The translations under genes were made by a program, and so were the position numbers. This document shows, piece after piece, positions 51,199 through 53,862 of a DNA stretch of 53,862 bases. The stretch comes from Bacteroidales bacterium (GTDB taxonomy: Bacteria; Bacteroidota; Bacteroidia; Bacteroidales; Marinilabiliaceae). The notes under the pieces were generated by a model. It was not told the DNA's origin. It ran no database searches and worked only from the letters and a program-made list of their open reading frames with translations. The stretch covers positions 1-53,862 of the forward strand of contig JAGCYH010000018.1 in NCBI GenBank assembly GCA_017960905.1, written 5' to 3'. Within the stretch, counting starts at the first letter, position 1. Every line of letters starts with the position of its first letter.

Positions 51199-52308
51199 TT
51201 ATTTTAATATAGCTGCAATTTCGTCAATAATTCCCTTGTTTTCGCCTATGTCTTTGGCGCGTATAACACCTTCGGTGTCAATAAGATAGCAGCACGGTAT
51301 GCTGCTTATGCAGTACATGACGGCAATTACGTTAGTGCTGTCGATCATTTGTATGCCTTTGAGATTGTCTTCTTTGACCGCTTTGCGCCATTCGGCGCTT
51401 TGCGTGTCGAGTGATACGCTTACAATCTCCAATCCTTTGTCGGCGAATTTGTCGTACACTTCGACAAGAGTCTTGTTGTTGTTGCGGCATGGTTTGCACC
51501 ACGAAGCCCAGAAGTCGAGCAGTACGGTCTTGCCATTTTCTTTGCCGCGTAACGAGCTCAGTTTCACTGTGTTGCCGTCGATAGTCGGCAACTCGAAGTC
51601 GGGCGCTACTTTGCCTATCTCGAGAGCTTTCTGCGCTTCGTATTCCGAGCGCCGCATATTCATGTAATTTGCCAGCGCGTTGACGTATTTGTTGTTAGGC
51701 AACGACACCTGCATAGTCTTCAGAAGAGAGTCAAGTTCTTCATATTCATATAGTTGAATGATTGAAGAGTTGAGCAGGCAGATTACACCGATCGATTGTC
51801 CGGCGTGGCTGTTGATGAATTGCTTGATGTAAGCGTTTTGTTCCTCGAGAGCTTTTTTTATCTCGTCGATTATCTCATTTCGGCGGTCGACGTCGTTGAC
51901 GGCGCTCTGGAGCTCAACATTGAGCCGGTCGATGGTGTTTCTTTCCGGAATCTCTTTGTAGAATTTTTCCATTATATCGTTCGACTCCGAGCCTTTTATC
52001 GATATTTCGGTCGGTTTTGTGAAGTCGCCTTCGATGGTGACGTGGTCGTTGCCCATGATGATGGGCAGTTCGGCGTTGCTGAATTTGATAAAGACGCATT
52101 CAGGCGTGGTCAGTTCGATGCCATAGTCGAAGGCAAATTTGCCTTCGACTATGTTAGTAGTATCGATATACTGATGTTGCAGCGTAGAGTCTAAGATGGA
52201 AAGGTAAACTTTGCCGTCGGGCAGGTTTTTAAGGTTACCTTCAATTCTGATCGATGGTTTGCTGCAAGCGAAGCAAGCGAGCAATACAATCCAAAGAGCG
52301 TTTTTCAT
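51199..52308 (-). CDS. TlpA-like thiol-disulfide oxidoreductase lipoprotein with DUF4369
   Basis: 369 residues. Lipobox near Cys 15 (ACFAC). DUF4369-like beta domain about 20-110 (EGNLKNLPDGKVYLSILD, MGNDHVTIEGDF), a helical linker about 110-225, then a TlpA/AhpC-like thioredoxin fold 230-369 with active site WCKPC, Cys 271 and Cys 274 (LLDFWASWCKPC). The cis-Pro motif reads SSIPCCYLID with two extra Cys (339, 340) and Cys 333 nearby, which is unusual. Periplasmic thiol exchange is expected. Confidence 0.9.
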   Translation of the reverse strand: MKNALWIVLLACFACSKPSIRIEGNLKNLPDGKVYLSILDSTLQHQYIDTTNIVEGKFAFDYGIELTTPECVFIKFSNAELPIIMGNDHVTIEGDFTKPTEISIKGSESNDIMEKFYKEIPERNTIDRLNVELQSAVNDVDRRNEIIDEIKKALEEQNAYIKQFINSHAGQSIGVICLLNSSIIQLYEYEELDSLLKTMQVSLPNNKYVNALANYMNMRRSEYEAQKALEIGKVAPDFELPTIDGNTVKLSSLRGKENGKTVLLDFWASWCKPCRNNNKTLVEVYDKFADKGLEIVSVSLDTQSAEWRKAVKEDNLKGIQMIDSTNVIAVMYCISSIPCCYLIDTEGVIRAKDIGENKGIIDEIAAILK

Positions 52309-52317
52309 TTTTCGGTT

Positions 52318-53412
52318 TTATTTGAAATCGCTTGAGTCCATTGTGGTTATGAGTCCCATAATCCGCAGTGTTACAGTCGATTGTTTTGGGTCGTTGGTTA
52401 TTACTGTTATGGTTTTGTTCTGTCGGCCTGATTTGTTGTGCGGGTCGAAAGTAACATTGATTTTTGTCGATTCGCCTTTAGCCAGGATGTTTTTTTCGGG
52501 CGTTGCGGCTGTACAGCCGCACGACGCTTTGACTTTTCTGATAATAAGGTTTTCTTTGCCTTTGTTGGTAATCACGAAGTCGAACGACACTTTGTCGGTT
52601 GGCGGTATAGTACCGAAGTCGTGCGACATTTCGTTGAATTCAGCTTTCGGAGCTTTAGCGAGTTCTTTTTCGGTGAGCTTCGAGAAGTCTTCGCTGATGG
52701 TGGCGCTAACCGTAAGGCGGTTGGTGTAGGTGCGTTTGCCATCGAAAATGACGTAAATATTGTCGGTTACGAAACCCCAGTCGTTTTTCAGAGCCGTGTT
52801 GTAGTTGGCTTGTATGACGCCTTTTTCGTTGGGTTTGAGGGTTTCGGGTATCGAAGCGATTTTGATGTGGTTAGGCACGTTGATGAATTCGGGCTTCACA
52901 TCGTGGTCGCTTGTGTTGATGATGTTTATCTCGGTAATTTTAGTCTCATCGGGAGCGAGTTTAGTGAAAGCCAGATGAACGTCGCTGAGGCGCAGGTCGC
53001 CCATTACCATTGGGTATTCGTCTTCGATGGTTTTGGGTTTAGGAATCACCTTGCCGGTGATTCTGAGTGTTTTTACGGCAGTTTCGGCATTGGTTTGCAC
53101 GGTTATGGTTTTGTTGAATGCGCCAGGGCGGTTGGCGGGGTTGAACGAGATTTTAATCACGCCTTTTTCGCCGGCTTGTATAGGAGTGCGAGTCCATTCG
53201 GGCGTCGTGCAGCCGCACGACGGCTGTACGCTGTGAAGCACGAGCGGGCTTTTACCTTCATTCGTGTAGTTGAAATTGCACGTTACTACACCGAGTTCTT
53301 CTTTTATTTCGCCGAAATCGTAGGTTTCGGTTTCGAAAGTAATAACAGGTTTTTGTGCTTTAGCGCAAAAACAAAGAACTGTAAGACAGATAGATACAAT
53401 TATTCTTTTCAT
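52318..53412 (-). CDS. DUF1573 protein with two Cys-rich repeats
   Basis: 364 residues. Signal peptide (MKRIIVSICLTVLCFCAKAQ). Two DUF1573-type immunoglobulin-like repeats: about 22-110 and 255-355, each with the SCGCT motif (SVQPSCGCTTPEW and KVKASCGCTAATP) and a NKTITV strand. Between them is a related but diverged third strand domain (about 130-240). Function unknown; DUF1573 proteins are frequent secreted proteins in Bacteroidetes. First gene of the operon with TlpA, glmM and DUF2490. Confidence 0.88.
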   Translation of the reverse strand: MKRIIVSICLTVLCFCAKAQKPVITFETETYDFGEIKEELGVVTCNFNYTNEGKSPLVLHSVQPSCGCTTPEWTRTPIQAGEKGVIKISFNPANRPGAFNKTITVQTNAETAVKTLRITGKVIPKPKTIEDEYPMVMGDLRLSDVHLAFTKLAPDETKITEINIINTSDHDVKPEFINVPNHIKIASIPETLKPNEKGVIQANYNTALKNDWGFVTDNIYVIFDGKRTYTNRLTVSATISEDFSKLTEKELAKAPKAEFNEMSHDFGTIPPTDKVSFDFVITNKGKENLIIRKVKASCGCTAATPEKNILAKGESTKINVTFDPHNKSGRQNKTITVITNDPKQSTVTLRIMGLITTMDSSDFK

Positions 53413-53455
53413 TATGTTGTAGTTTTTTTGTTATTCTGTTATGTTGTTTAAAAAG

Positions 53456-53490
53456 CAAAGATATATAATCTTCGATTAAAATTATTCAAA
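53456..53490 (-). promoter_or_regulatory. Promoter of the DUF1573-TlpA-glmM operon
   Basis: -7 TATCTTTG (53456-53463) on the minus strand, with TTTG at 53487-53490; the spacer is 23 bp, longer than the usual 19-21. Confidence 0.45.
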
Positions 53491-53537
53491 TATCGTGCCT
53501 ATTTTAAAGTTAAAAAATCAAAACAAGGTATTAACAA

Positions 53538-53600
53538 TGAAAATTGAGAATTGAAAATGAAAAATTAAAAATGAAAAATTAAGAATGAAAAATGAAAAAT
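53538..53600. repeat. Low-complexity GAAAATTGA / AATGAAAAATTAA repeat
   Basis: AT-rich imperfect tandem units (TGAAAAATTAAAAATGAAAAA) between the OmpA-family gene and the DUF1573 promoter. No ORF. Confidence 0.7.
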
Positions 53601-53603
53601 AAA

Positions 53604-53629
53604 TAGGGGCGAAATGTTTTTCGCCCCTA
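53604..53629. terminator. Hairpin TAGGGGCGAAA / TTTCGCCCCTA
   Basis: 11-bp perfect stem with a TGTT loop. G/C-rich top and no strong T run; hairpins of this form are often repeated in genomes. Confidence 0.5.
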
Positions 53630-53662
53630 CATCACACACAAATTAATATTTGGTCAAAAATG

Positions 53663-53684
53663 CGTCATCTGCGTTCAGATGACG
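53663..53684 (-). terminator. Terminator of the OmpA-family gene
   Basis: 9-bp stem CGTCATCTG / CAGATGACG with a CGTT loop, immediately after the stop codon of the minus-strand gene; on the minus strand TTTTT follows after two bases. Confidence 0.7.
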
Positions 53685-53862
53685 TCAGTTTTCATTACCA
53701 TCCAATTCCAGAATCATGAATTCAACGCGTCGGTTCACTTCGCGTTGTTCGGGTGTGGCGTTGTTGTTGAGCGGTCGCGACTCGCCGTAACCTACGGTTA
53801 CGAGGCGTTTCGGGTCGATGCCCTTGCCGATGATGTAGTCGACAACGGTCTTGGCGCGGCGC
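53685..53862 (-). CDS. OmpA-family protein, C-terminal end
   Basis: 59 codons to TGA at 53685-53687. The sequence RAKTVVDYIIGKGIDPKRLV, TVGYGESRPLNN and EVNRRVEFMILEL is the end of an OmpA_C peptidoglycan-binding domain (NxxRRVEF). The rest lies outside the window. Outer-membrane or periplasmic, bound to peptidoglycan. Confidence 0.93.
   Translation of the reverse strand, partial: RRAKTVVDYIIGKGIDPKRLVTVGYGESRPLNNNATPEQREVNRRVEFMILELDGNEN

Noticed and set aside
52438..53451. 337-codon plus-strand ORF opposite the DUF1573 gene
   Set aside because: Antisense shadow with Phe/Val-rich translation and no motif.

Overview
The window is chromosomal DNA of a Bacteroidota bacterium, most likely of the order Bacteroidales. 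The evidence is the bat (aerotolerance) genes, many SpII lipoproteins, DUF4230, DUF5686, DUF1573 and TlpA/DUF4369 families, a protein ending in a type IX secretion (T9SS) C-terminal domain, and repeated use of the Bacteroidetes -7 promoter box TAnnTTTG (sometimes with a -33 TTTG). Genus cannot be fixed from the sequence. No rRNA, tRNA, CRISPR, transposase or integrase gene was recognised.

Layout. 1-2860: end of the bat operon (batC tail, batD, batE). 2925-5534: an AT-rich accessory insert on the minus strand with a 689-residue HExxH protein between two small ORFs. 5723-7618: an NlpC/P60 lipoprotein plus two DUF4230 proteins in one operon. 7668-12611: menB, an iron-containing alcohol dehydrogenase, two tandem paralogous lipoproteins and a DEAD-box helicase. 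12647-15552: a second accessory block with an AT-rich lipoprotein, a candidate structured RNA, and an AAA+ ATPase/DUF234 gene flanked by identical 59-bp palindromic direct repeats. 15567-24566: metY, an amidase, a GH9 glycosidase, a THUMP methyltransferase and a large T9SS-exported lamin-tail/CotH protein. 24637-27799: a GNAT/DUF2156 pair, then an AAA_14/DUF4143 ATPase whose promoter carries four palindromes at an exact 32-bp period. 27910-44589: mostly housekeeping (DUF5686 outer-membrane protein, rplS, RsmF-like methyltransferase, nucleoid-associated protein, SpoIIE-type phosphatase, yicC-gmk-nadD, aminotransferase-LolE-like-miaA-MFS, smpB) and a degenerate cyclase/HD fusion. 44719-53862: envelope proteins (helical/propeller protein, PD40-OmpA-like protein, DUF1573, TlpA, DUF2490-like), ferredoxin, glmM, and the end of an OmpA-family gene.

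The most interesting signal is shared by the two unrelated AAA+ ATPase genes. Each has an exact -7 box, no recognisable -33 box, and a gene-specific palindrome ending 9 bp upstream of the -7 box. In one case the palindrome is also duplicated downstream of the gene; in the other it forms a four-copy helically phased array. This suggests a palindrome-linked ATPase system, either autoregulatory or mobile. Secondary candidates are the rod-shaped RNA at 13690-13845, the HExxH module at 2925-5534, and a pseudo-cyclase fused to a phosphodiesterase-like HD domain at 43192-44589.
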